Shown here: in pieces, positions 31,934 to 39,695 of the stretch
Layout: each line of letters starts with the position of its first letter
Numbering within the stretch: the first letter of the stretch is position 1
Origin: Megasphaera elsdenii
GTDB lineage: Bacteria; Bacillota; Negativicutes; Veillonellales; Megasphaeraceae
Assembly (NCBI RefSeq): GCF_020539865.1
Contig: NZ_JAJBQV010000013.1
Location: 1 to 60,781 of the forward strand
Length of the DNA stretch: 60,781 nucleotides
Direction: 5' to 3'
Position numbers and translations under genes: made by a program
Notes under the pieces: generated by a model
Seen by the model: the letters and a program-made list of their open reading frames with translations, nothing else
Told to the model about the DNA's origin: nothing
The model's database searches: none

Positions 31934-32788
31934 ATGGAACTATCCGGAGAAATTCCGGTGAAGCTTCTTTGCAAGACAATGGGCATCCAGAGGAGCAGTT
32001 TCTACGCTTGGAAAAAACATCTTTCTCAGCCGTCGGGCAAAGAAAAGCGCCTTTTGAGCAACGTCCTGCTGTTCCAGGAGTACCATTGGAAGTATCCATC
32101 GCACGGCTATCGCTGGCTGAACGCCAAGATACGGTTGGACAAAGAGATTGTCCTGTCCGATCCCTATGCCCACAAATGCTGTAGGATTGCGGGAATCAAG
32201 AGCAAATCCAAGCACTACAGGTACAAGAAGGCTGGCGATCCAGCGCGGATATTTCCCAACCTGCTCATGTCTGAAATGCAGATCGATGGGCCAATGCAGT
32301 GCATCGTGAGTGATATGACCGCTTTTTATGTGAAAGGCATCTACCATGAACTGACTCTTTATATGGATCTATGGAACAATGAGATTGTCAGTCATTCCCT
32401 CTCTGCAAAACGCGGTGATCGCATGACTTACATCAGCGGACTGGAAAATCTGATTGAGTGGCAAAAACGGCATCCGGAGCACCAAATGGTTCTCCATTCT
32501 GACCAGGGATCGGTCTACGCCTCCAAAGCCTACAACGAGCTATTGCCCATGTACGGCATCACCCGATCCATGTCACGTGCCGGGACCCCCACAGACAATG
32601 CCGCTATGGAGTCCATCAATGGATGGATCAAGGCGGAGCTGTTCATGGACTTGCATGTGACCGGCGAGAAACCGGTCAAGGAGGAGGTGGATGACTACAT
32701 TCTTTTCTTCAATGAACAGAGGCCAGCCTATTCCTTAGGCTACCTGACGCCGAAGCAGTATCGGGAACGTCACACGCCCATCTGCTGA
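31934..32788 (+). CDS. IS3-family transposase OrfB (DDE integrase domain)
   Basis: The 284-residue catalytic part has an N-terminal HTH_21-like segment (MGIQRSSFYAWKKH) and the DDE integrase core: Asp in IVSDMTAFY, Asp in LHSDQGSVYAS and Glu in NAAMESINGWIK, with the family spacing. The tail YNELLPMYGITRSMSRAGTP is also typical. The ATG may start a separate OrfB protein, but the frame is open 22 codons upstream, back to the slippery site. Confidence 0.92.
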   Translation: MELSGEIPVKLLCKTMGIQRSSFYAWKKHLSQPSGKEKRLLSNVLLFQEYHWKYPSHGYRWLNAKIRLDKEIVLSDPYAHKCCRIAGIKSKSKHYRYKKAGDPARIFPNLLMSEMQIDGPMQCIVSDMTAFYVKGIYHELTLYMDLWNNEIVSHSLSAKRGDRMTYISGLENLIEWQKRHPEHQMVLHSDQGSVYASKAYNELLPMYGITRSMSRAGTPTDNAAMESINGWIKAELFMDLHVTGEKPVKEEVDDYILFFNEQRPAYSLGYLTPKQYRERHTPIC

Positions 32789-32965
32789 TCTCGTCTGCAT
32801 TATCGATGGCATGGTTTGTCTAACAAGCTTGAAGGATGTCAGAAAAGTTGATGAATCTTGTACATCGATTCGTTTTTTATGCCTGATTTTTTTAGTTTTG
32901 TGTCCAATTTTTGTTGACAAGTGCAAGTGACTGCATCTTTGATTGTATGAAGTGATGTATTAGTA

Positions 32966-33067
32966 ATGGCAATAAGAGTGCTAATTGCTGATGATCACGC
33001 TCTATTGAGCCAATACGACCCGTTGAATTTGGCGGGTCGTTCAACAGATAGTAGGAGGTTATTATGA
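32966..33067 (+). pseudogene. Stub of a NarL/LuxR-type response regulator
   Basis: An ATG opens MAIRVLIADDHALL, which matches the first 14 residues of NarL/FixJ-type receiver domains, including the acidic DD pair. The frame then changes to unrelated sequence (SQYDPLNLAGR) and stops at 33067. The break lies near 33007, before an 8-bp hairpin, ACGACCCG (33015-33022)/CGGGTCGT (33033-33040). I infer that the beta-lactamase segment joined or replaced a response-regulator gene here. Confidence 0.55.
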
Positions 33068-33918
33068 AGAAATTTTGTTTTTTGTTTTTGATAATCTGTG
33101 GCTTGATGGTTTTCTGCCTTCAGGATTGTCAAGCGCGGCAGAAATTAAATCTTGCTGATCTGGAAAATAAATATAACGCCGTGATTGGTGTTTACGCCGT
33201 TGACATGGAGAATGGAAAAAAAATTTGCTACAAACCTGATACGCGTTTTTCCTACTGCTCGACACACAAAGTTTTTACGGCTGCAGAATTGCTAAGACAA
33301 AAAAATACCTCCGATTTGAATGAAATTCGTAAGTTTTCGGCGGAAGATATTTTGTCCTACGCGCCAATCACCAAAGACCATGTTGCTGATGGCATGACGC
33401 TGGCGGAAATTTGTTCGGCATCGCTCAGGTGGAGTGACAACACGGCGGCAAATTTAATTTTGCAGGAGATCGGCGGCGTGGAAAATTTCAAGGTGGCACT
33501 TAAAAATATTGGCGACAAAACTACCAAACCTGCGCGAAATGAACCTGAACTTAATCTTTTCAATCCAAAAGATAATCGTGATACTAGCACGCCGAGACAG
33601 ATGGTAAAAAATTTGCAAGTCTATATATTCGGCGATATTTTGAGCGACGACAAGAAAAAACTGCTGATTGATTGGATGAGCGACAATTCCATAACCGACA
33701 CGCTTATCAAGGCAGAAACTCCGCAAGGTTGGAAAGTTATCGACAAGAGCGGTTCAGGCGATTATGGGGCGCGGAATGATATTGCCGTGATTTATCCGCC
33801 CAATCGCAAACCCATTGTCATGGCGATAATGTCGCGCCGCACGGAAAAAAATGCAAAATCTGACGACGCTATGATTGCGGAGGCGGCAAAACGAATTTTT
33901 GATAATTTAGTATTTTAA
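33064..33918 (+). CDS. Class A beta-lactamase, ACI-1-like
   Basis: This 284-residue exported serine beta-lactamase has an N-terminal signal peptide (FCFLFLIICGLMVFCLQ). Active-site motifs are Ser66-Thr-His-Lys69 (SxxK), Ser124-Asp-Asn126, the omega-loop Glu160-Pro-Glu-Leu-Asn164 and Lys228-Ser-Gly230. The sequence agrees with my memory of ACI-1, a beta-lactamase of Acidaminococcus and Megasphaera, but I could not align it. AGTAGGAGG precedes the ATG. Codon use is A/T-rich (AAA, GAT, TTT), unlike the gat and cob genes, which points to horizontal gain. No regulator gene is adjacent. Confidence 0.88.
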   Translation: MKKFCFLFLIICGLMVFCLQDCQARQKLNLADLENKYNAVIGVYAVDMENGKKICYKPDTRFSYCSTHKVFTAAELLRQKNTSDLNEIRKFSAEDILSYAPITKDHVADGMTLAEICSASLRWSDNTAANLILQEIGGVENFKVALKNIGDKTTKPARNEPELNLFNPKDNRDTSTPRQMVKNLQVYIFGDILSDDKKKLLIDWMSDNSITDTLIKAETPQGWKVIDKSGSGDYGARNDIAVIYPPNRKPIVMAIMSRRTEKNAKSDDAMIAEAAKRIFDNLVF

Positions 33919-34062
33919 AGGGGCTTGATAGCATCGGTATTGCCGATGGGCAGAGAGGGCCATCACGCAAAAATATTTCGCCAAACATTTATATCTCACT
34001 CAAACTTCGCACACCTGAAACCCTTACTATTATATCATATTCCGATTTTCTTCATCAAAAAT

Positions 34063-34114
34063 ACGGCAGAGAATCCTGCGTTTCCTCTTGGATTCTCTGC
34101 CGTAATCCTTTTTT
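34063..34114. terminator. Bidirectional terminator between beta-lactamase and recombinase
   Basis: A perfect 14-bp stem, ACGGCAGAGAATCC (34063-34076) with GGATTCTCTGCCGT (34090-34103). TTTTTT at 34109-34114 serves the plus strand. A run of A's just before the stem at 34057-34061 gives T's on the minus strand, where it ends the recombinase transcript. Confidence 0.85.
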
Positions 34115-34119
34115 CCTGC

Positions 34120-35688
34120 TTATGCTCTGATTTCCGTCCCGTCCTTGAAGGTCACCCGGATATCGTCTTTGCTGTACACTGTGATGAAATCCACCAGGCT
34201 GCCCCACAGCCGGGCATCGAACTCCTTAATGAGATCCTGATTCCTAAGCTCCTTGATGAAGCTGTCCATCTGACGGCTCCGGGCCTTGCGATACTGGATG
34301 GCTTCACAGGTCTTGTCGTACTGCGTCTTCGCTGCTTCATACCGACTGACCAGTTCGTTGTAGTTCCGGTCATAATCATCCTGGTTCTGCGCGACCCTGG
34401 CGTTCTCGGCTATGAGCTGCTGTATCTTGTCGGCCAGCAGGTTCAAATCTGTGCTTATCCTGTCCCGCTCCTCTTCCAAGTCTTCTGTGTCAGTGAGCCG
34501 TTCCTTCAGCAGTGTGATGCTGTCAAGTACGTCCGCTTTGTTTTCGATGAGCTGATTGACGGCCCGGACGAAGGCTTCCTTGATATCATCCTCTGTCAGA
34601 TGTGGTGTCTTGCAATGGCTCTTGAACTTATCGTTGCATCGGTAGATGGTTCTGCGGTACTTGTCGGTCGAATGCCAGACCTTGGCCCCGTACCAGCCTC
34701 CGCACTGGCCGCACTTGATTTTGCTGGAGAAGATGGATACGCCGCTGTAACGTCCCCTGCCTTCACGCCGCCGCTTGATTTCTTCCTGTACCCAGTCGAA
34801 GACCTGCGGGCTGATGATGGCTTCGTGGTTATTTTCCACATAGTACTGCGGCACTTCCCCTTCATTCGCTTTCGTTTCTTTGGTCAGGAAGTTGACGGTG
34901 AACCGCTTCTGCAGCAGGGCATCGCCCTTGTATTTCTCATTTGTCAGGATGCTCTCTACCGTCCCCGGATACCAGCGTTTCTTTCTTGCCGGAGTTTCCA
35001 GCCCTCTGGAAGTCAGCTCCCTGGCAATGGAGTGGAAGGTATACCCGTCCAGGAACAAGCGGTAAATCAGTTTCACCGTCTTGGCCTGTTCCCGGTTGAC
35101 GACCAGATTCCCGTCAGGCCCTTTGTCATAGCCGAGAAAATGCCTGTAGGGAACACTCACCTTGCCATCAGCGAACCGCTTCCGATGACCCCAGGTGACG
35201 TTTTCCGAAATGCTCCGGCTTTCTTCCTGCGCCAGGGAACTCATGATGGTGATGAGGAGTTCGCCCTTGGCATCGAGCGTCCAGATGTTTTCCTTCTCGA
35301 AATAAATCTCGATGCCCTTATCCTTGAGCTTGCGTACCGTTGTCAGGCTGTCTACGGTATTTCTGGCAAAGCGGCTGACTGATTTTGTGACGATGAGGTC
35401 GATTTTCCCATCCATGGCATCCCTGACCATCCGCTTGAAACCATTGCGGTGACGCGTGTTGGTCGCCGAGATGCCTTCATCGGTGTAGATGCCGACAAAT
35501 TCCCAGTCATCCCGTTCCCTGATATAGTTCGTATAATAATCGACCTGTGCTTCATAGCTGCTGATCTGGTCATCATGGTCCGTGGAAACCCTGGCATAGC
35601 CCGCTACTCTCCGCTTCTTCCGGCTGTTAATCGGAGCCGCCGTATAACGGCTGATGGTGGCCGGGATGGCCCTTACTGTCTTTGCCAC
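34120..35688 (-). CDS. Large serine recombinase (site-specific integrase)
   Basis: The 522-residue protein has the resolvase catalytic domain first, with the Ser nucleophile in GYARVSTDHDDQ near residue 34 and the RFARNTVDSL and LAQEESRSISENV motifs. The recombinase domain follows (ILTNEKYKGDAL), then a zinc ribbon (CGQCGGWYGAK ... CNDK) and a long coiled coil (RDRISTDLNLLADKIQQLIA). This is the layout of large serine integrases that move transposons and prophages without homology. It overlaps the end of the second recombinase gene by 16 bases. Confidence 0.93.
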   Translation of the reverse strand: MAKTVRAIPATISRYTAAPINSRKKRRVAGYARVSTDHDDQISSYEAQVDYYTNYIRERDDWEFVGIYTDEGISATNTRHRNGFKRMVRDAMDGKIDLIVTKSVSRFARNTVDSLTTVRKLKDKGIEIYFEKENIWTLDAKGELLITIMSSLAQEESRSISENVTWGHRKRFADGKVSVPYRHFLGYDKGPDGNLVVNREQAKTVKLIYRLFLDGYTFHSIARELTSRGLETPARKKRWYPGTVESILTNEKYKGDALLQKRFTVNFLTKETKANEGEVPQYYVENNHEAIISPQVFDWVQEEIKRRREGRGRYSGVSIFSSKIKCGQCGGWYGAKVWHSTDKYRRTIYRCNDKFKSHCKTPHLTEDDIKEAFVRAVNQLIENKADVLDSITLLKERLTDTEDLEEERDRISTDLNLLADKIQQLIAENARVAQNQDDYDRNYNELVSRYEAAKTQYDKTCEAIQYRKARSRQMDSFIKELRNQDLIKEFDARLWGSLVDFITVYSKDDIRVTFKDGTEIRA

Positions 35689-37352
35689 TTTTCTCCGCTC
35701 TCCTTTCTCCGTGCCTTGGGACGCCGCTTGGATGGCGTAGGCGTATAAGAAATCTCTTCTGTTCTCCCACTCTTGAAATGGACAGTCAGGCAGTCTGGCT
35801 TTCCGGCTTCGATAGATTCCACTTTCCCCCGGAATCTATCCTCATCAAAGTCCTCTAACCCCATGGTCTCTGCGGCCACACGCTTCAGGTCATCTTCCCG
35901 GATGCTGACCGATTCACATTTGCCGCCTTTGCTGCATCGCCAATAAACAGGCCTGTCATGCTTCGTTTTACACCGCCGGAAAGAGGATCCGCACAAGGCG
36001 CACCGGATGCGGGTCGTAAAGACGGAGAACCGTGTTCCCTTGCCATTGGCCATGTAGTTTTTCATCCATGCCCTCTGACGATCCTTATACTCATCGGTCC
36101 AGCAATCCTTCTTCGCCGTTGATACCCAGTGCCGGATAAGTTTCTGTCCGTTTTTCATACAGAAAACCATCACATGGTATTCTGGCACTACTATCTTTTC
36201 GACCCGGTCAAGAAACGCCTGCTCATCGAAATCATCCAGGCCTAGGACTTCTGTACTCTCCTTCACGAGGACTGCATGCGGGATACTGCCTTTTGCGCCG
36301 CAATTCCGGCCTTTCAGTTTATGGGAGCCGCAATCCCAGAATTCTTCAAAGCCCCGGTCTGTGCGGCGATTGTGCATATAACTCCGACCGCAGATGCCGC
36401 ATTTGATTTTTCCCGTGAAGCAGGTCGTGTTCAAGGACTTATTGGCCAGCGCCCCCAGTTCCTTTCGCCGCGCCATCTCCTGCTGCACGTAATCAAAGGT
36501 TTCCTTGTCGATGATAGGCTCATGCGTATTTTCAACATAATACCTAGGAAGTTCGCCCCGGTTCTTCTTCCGCTTCTTGAGGATTGGATCCGTCACATAT
36601 TCCTTCTGGAAAAGCATATTGCCAGTATAGGTAACATTGGTCAGGACAACCCTGATGTTGGAATCCATCCAGCGGCAGCCATTCCGGGTCGTGATGCCTT
36701 CGGCAGCAAATTCCCGTTCGGTTTCAAGACGTGACTTGCCATCAAGGAAATTCTGGAAGATGCGCCTGACAACAGCTGCTTCCTCGGGAACTACCACCAG
36801 GTTATCCCCTTCCCAGCGATACCCGTAAACACGGAACCGCCCGTTAGGATTCCCCTGCTCAAATTGTTTCTTGATGCGCCACCGGATATTTTCACTAATG
36901 GAACGGCTTTCCTCCTGGGCAAAAGATGCCAGGATGGTCATCATAAGCTCGCCGTCCCCGCTCATGGTATGGATATTCTCTTTTTCAAACCAAACTTCGA
37001 TGCCCAGCTCTTTCAGATGCCGGACGGTACGCAGAAGGTCTACGGTGTTGCGTGCGAAGCGCTGGATGGACTTGGTCAGGATGCTGTCTATCTTCCCGGC
37101 TTCGGCATCTTCCAGCATCCGCAGGAATTCCTGCCTCTTCTTCATCCCCGTCCCAGAGATGCCATAGTCGGCATAGACCCCGGCGTATTCCCAGTCCGGG
37201 TTCTTCTGGATGAGGCTGCTGTAATAACTGACCTGCGCCGAAAGGGAATGGTGCATCCGCTCCGATTCCATGGATACGCGGGCATAGGCTGCGACTTTCT
37301 TTCTTTGCTTCAAATTTGGTATGCGTCGTTCAATCTTACGGATAGTCCGCAT
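35673..37352 (-). CDS. Large serine recombinase (second of a tandem pair)
   Basis: This protein has about 559 residues in the same family: catalytic Ser in AYARVSMESERMHHS, ADYGISGTGMKKRQEF, SIQRFARNTVDLLRT and SFAQEESRSISENIRW. A zinc ribbon follows (CGICGRSY), and there is a second Cys pair region (RCALCGSSFRRC). The start is ATG 37352, since AAAGGAG lies six bases before it; an upstream GTG has no such site. Two adjacent, different recombinases are a known arrangement in clostridial mobile elements, where both can be needed for transposition. Confidence 0.92.
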   Translation of the reverse strand: MRTIRKIERRIPNLKQRKKVAAYARVSMESERMHHSLSAQVSYYSSLIQKNPDWEYAGVYADYGISGTGMKKRQEFLRMLEDAEAGKIDSILTKSIQRFARNTVDLLRTVRHLKELGIEVWFEKENIHTMSGDGELMMTILASFAQEESRSISENIRWRIKKQFEQGNPNGRFRVYGYRWEGDNLVVVPEEAAVVRRIFQNFLDGKSRLETEREFAAEGITTRNGCRWMDSNIRVVLTNVTYTGNMLFQKEYVTDPILKKRKKNRGELPRYYVENTHEPIIDKETFDYVQQEMARRKELGALANKSLNTTCFTGKIKCGICGRSYMHNRRTDRGFEEFWDCGSHKLKGRNCGAKGSIPHAVLVKESTEVLGLDDFDEQAFLDRVEKIVVPEYHVMVFCMKNGQKLIRHWVSTAKKDCWTDEYKDRQRAWMKNYMANGKGTRFSVFTTRIRCALCGSSFRRCKTKHDRPVYWRCSKGGKCESVSIREDDLKRVAAETMGLEDFDEDRFRGKVESIEAGKPDCLTVHFKSGRTEEISYTPTPSKRRPKARRKESGEKWQRQ

Positions 37353-37400
37353 AGAATCAGCTCCTTTCGACACTATATATCACTCTGTTTGATACAATTA

Positions 37401-37562
37401 TCAAGTGTATAAGTCCCCGGAAAAAGGCTGATAGCGGCGAAGCATCTCCTGCTCGAAGTCCCGGTACTCCTTCCCGGTGATGAGCTTTTCGGCCAGCATC
37501 CGCCTTGCCAGATACATCGCCATCTGGAAGGCTGTTTCATTTTGAAACGACCTCTTATCCAT
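37401..37562 (-). CDS. Small SHOCT-like protein associated with the recombinases, 53 aa
   Basis: The product MDKRSFQNETAFQMAMYLAR continues RMLAEKLITGKEYRDFEQEM, a two-helix SHOCT-like pattern. Similar short proteins accompany tandem serine recombinases in clostridial elements. The start is ATG 37562, chosen so that the protein begins at the family's usual MDKxxF. It overlaps the HTH/zinc-ribbon gene by a few bases. Function is unknown. Confidence 0.7.
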   Translation of the reverse strand: MDKRSFQNETAFQMAMYLARRMLAEKLITGKEYRDFEQEMLRRYQPFSGDLYT

Positions 37563-37947
37563 GGCGGACACCTCCGAACCGGTATGCAATATAGCATGCG
37601 TGGGAGCAGAACTTCCGATGGCTGTTGCCGTAGACAGTGAATTTCTTCCCGCAAGCCGGACAGGTATAGTTGTAGACTGCCTTCCGCTTCACCAGCTCCA
37701 GATGTGCGTTCCACCACTTATTCCGGCAGGCATCGCAGCAGAACCGTTTCCGCTTCCGTCCCGTATTCTGCTCAATCGGCTTTCCGCACTGCTCGCAAAC
37801 TGAGGCTGCCGACTTCGCCGCCAGGCTGTGCCGCCGGCAGAACGACTTCACTGTATTGATGGAAATCTGGAGCCGCGCCGCTATCCTGCCATATCCTGCC
37901 CCATCCCGGCGCATGGCAATGATCTGTTGTTTCTGTTCGTCCGTCAT
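37555..37947 (-). CDS. HTH and zinc-ribbon protein of the recombinase cassette
   Basis: The 130-residue protein starts with a sigma-like helix-turn-helix (TDEQKQQIIAMRRDGAGYGR, ISINTVKSFCRRH). Two Cys-rich zinc ribbons follow, CEQCGKPIEQ...FCCDAC and CPACGKKF...KFCSHAC. The ATG at 37947 has GGAGG eight bases upstream. It is the first gene of the four-gene minus-strand cassette and is likely its regulator. Its ribosome site lies in a hairpin. Confidence 0.75.
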   Translation of the reverse strand: MTDEQKQQIIAMRRDGAGYGRIAARLQISINTVKSFCRRHSLAAKSAASVCEQCGKPIEQNTGRKRKRFCCDACRNKWWNAHLELVKRKAVYNYTCPACGKKFTVYGNSHRKFCSHACYIAYRFGGVRHG

Positions 37948-37956
37948 GATGGACAC

Positions 37957-37981
37957 CTCCTGAAAATTTAGCTTTCAGGAG
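37957..37981 (-). promoter_or_regulatory. Hairpin covering the ribosome site of the recombinase cassette
   Basis: CTCCTGAAA (37957-37965) and TTTCAGGAG (37973-37981) form a perfect 9-bp stem with a 7-base loop. Read on the minus strand, the second arm is TTTCAGGAG, the start of the Shine-Dalgarno of the HTH gene. It could hold translation of the cassette low. Confidence 0.55.
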
Positions 37982-38076
37982 TAATAGGACAGAACAGCTA
38001 TCGTTAAGTACTTCAAAAGAAGATTCAACAGGACTTATCTATTTTTAGATATAGTCTTTTCAGTTTTATCTAAAGC

Positions 38077-38106
38077 TTGACATTATAGTCATATGATGAC
38101 TATAAT
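38077..38106 (+). promoter_or_regulatory. Consensus promoter with overlapping palindromic operator
   Basis: TTGACA at 38077-38082 and TATAAT at 38101-38106 are both perfect, with an 18-base spacer. The spacer and -10 are occupied by a perfect inverted repeat, TTATAGTCAT-ATG-ATGACTATAA, at 38083-38105. A repressor bound there would block polymerase. The first gene downstream encodes a ribbon-helix-helix-like protein, the likely ligand of this site. Confidence 0.8.
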
Positions 38107-38135
38107 AAACCTACCTCAGAAAGGGAGATTATACT

Positions 38136-38351
38136 ATGTCATATAATCGTTACAAAAATACGCAAAAAAGAAAAAATTATCTATTAATCCATAATAAGGA
38201 AAAGTATGATAGAGTATCTATCATACTTCCAAAAGGAACAAAAGAAAAAATAAAAAGGCTAGATATTAAATCTAGCCTGAATCATTTTATCAATATGGCC
38301 ATATACGAAAAAATTAAACGAATGGAACAGGATGGTAAAAATGACTTATAA
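38136..38351 (+). CDS. Ribbon-helix-helix (Arc-like) regulator, 71 aa
   Basis: The protein has a basic, disordered N-terminus, then a beta-strand (DRVSIILPKGT) and two helices (KEKIKRL, SLNHFINMAIYEKIKRM), the ribbon-helix-helix pattern of Arc/MetJ-type repressors. AGAAAGGGAG precedes the ATG. It overlaps the methyltransferase gene by about 10 bases, so the pair is co-transcribed. I infer that it represses its own promoter and thereby the methyltransferase, like a controller protein of a restriction system. Confidence 0.65.
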   Translation: MSYNRYKNTQKRKNYLLIHNKEKYDRVSIILPKGTKEKIKRLDIKSSLNHFINMAIYEKIKRMEQDGKNDL

Positions 38352-39230
38352 ATTAATCAATGATAATTGTTTCGATTGGATGAAGAATCGAGAAGAAAAT
38401 TCTATTACTGCAATAGTTACAGACCCGCCATACGGTGTAAAAGAATACACGGAAGAAGAGTTGAAAAAAAGAGAAATGCATCTGGAGGTATATGGCGAAT
38501 TCCTCCAGCCTTTGATGGCCGAAAAAGAAGTCCATTGCCAAGATTTTCTGTTATCAATGACAGTCCATTGGAAAGAGACAATGTATATAATTTTTTTATT
38601 GATTGGGGCAGGCTTGCCTTTAAGGTTCTCGTTCCTGGTGGACATATTTTTATTGCATCTACACCTTTATTATCTGACATAGTTAGTCGGGCTTTACGAG
38701 ATGCTGGTTTAGAACGACGCGGAGAGATTGTCAGAGTCGTAAAAACTTTTCGAGGTGGAGATCGCCCCAAAGGCGCAGAAAAAGAGTTTTCTATGACAAC
38801 AGTTATTCCTCGTGGTTGTTGGGAACCGTGGGGGCTTTACAGGAAACCGCTTTCCGAAAGGACTGTTGCAAAAAACTTAAAACGGTGGAAGGCTGGCGCT
38901 TTACATCGAAAATCAATTGATACGCCATTTTGTGATTTGATTGAAAGTGGAAAGACTCCCCAATGTGAACGTAAAATTTCAAATCATCCTAGTTTAAAAC
39001 CGCAAGATTTTATGAGGATTCTTGTATCGGCTGCTTTACCTTTGCAAGAAGGGATCATATTAGATCCATTCTGCGGTGGGGGCTCCACTATCGCGGCAGC
39101 GGAAGCACTTGGCTTTAATAGCATAGGCGTCGAGCAAGACAAAGACTTCTATCAAATGGCTAAGAATGCTGTACCTAAATTATCTCAACTTTATCCACAA
39201 AGCGAAAAGTTATTATTCGAAGAAGGGTGA
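38341..39230 (+). pseudogene. DNA methyltransferase (N4/N6 type) with a frameshift in an A7 tract
   Basis: The first frame encodes MTYKLINDNCFDWM and the catalytic VTDPPYGVKEYTEEELKK. The frame then changes at the seven A's at 38464-38470. From there the -1 frame continues the protein (RNASGGIWRIPPAFDG ... VLVPGGHIFIAS ... LDPFCGGGSTIAAAEALG). DPPY before the FxGxGST motif marks a beta-class enzyme. One more A would restore about 296 residues. The cause may be a mutation, a phase-variable tract or a sequencing error. If translated only from the first frame, the product is about 114 residues and inactive. Confidence 0.78.
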
Positions 39231-39695
39231 GTACGGGGGTATCGGCAAAATGTCTTTAAGTTTATTACGTGCACTTTTTAGTTGCTTACTATATTGAATT
39301 ATGTCAGTATTTATGTAGACAGCTCCATCGCGTAATTTATTAGTTCCAATTGAATTAGTAACATAAGTTTCGGTACGCTGACTATTATTACTATTTCTTT
39401 TACTCTTGCAATACACCCAATCTGAAATACCCTCTCCCATTTCATATCCATTAATATTTGCAATCAAAGCCTGTATAAATTCAATGTTCCCATCGTCCAG
39501 GATTGTATAGCAAACTATAATATGCCATCCTGTATGTCCATTGTGGCTTTCTCCACCTTTTTTATAATTAATACATGCCTTCACTTCAAGTCCTATATTT
39601 TTTTCTGCGTACATTAAATCTGGATATTCTTGGTCACTATATGGCTTGTAAAGACTATGTTCACCCATGTAATGAGTAAATAGATCAGCAGTTTG
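39213..39695 (-). pseudogene. 5'-truncated type II restriction endonuclease
   Basis: About 160 residues remain, convergent with the methyltransferase and overlapping its end by 18 bases. The fragment contains YPDLMYAEKNIGLEVKAC, a PD-(D/E)xK-type active site (PD...EVK), in a restriction-enzyme-like C-terminal half. The frame begins at a stop codon at 39696-39698, with LFTHYMGEHS just inside it; the N-terminal half is missing. The junction at about 39680-39695 joins it to an rtcB fragment. It is presumably the lost partner of the methyltransferase. Confidence 0.6.

Larger units (their letters stand above)
31465..32918 (+). mobile_element. IS3-family insertion sequence with 5-bp target duplication
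   Basis: The 19-bp ends match at 17 positions: GTAAACTAAAATTGGACAC on the left (31465-31483), and the reverse of 32900-32918, GTCAACAAAAATTGGACAC, on the right. AAGTG occurs directly outside both ends (31460-31464 and 32919-32923). Two frames, orfA and orfB, lie inside, with a slippery A7G between them. A clean target duplication suggests a recent or at least undecayed insertion at the trailing end of the CRISPR array. Confidence 0.85.

Noticed and set aside
33925..35382. A 485-codon plus-strand frame opposite the first serine recombinase
   Set aside because: The minus strand encodes an intact recombinase with catalytic motifs. The plus frame has no domain and begins inside the terminator region.
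37561..37803. An 80-codon plus-strand frame opposite the HTH/zinc-ribbon gene
   Set aside because: No ribosome site. The minus-strand gene has HTH and Cys-pair motifs in family order.
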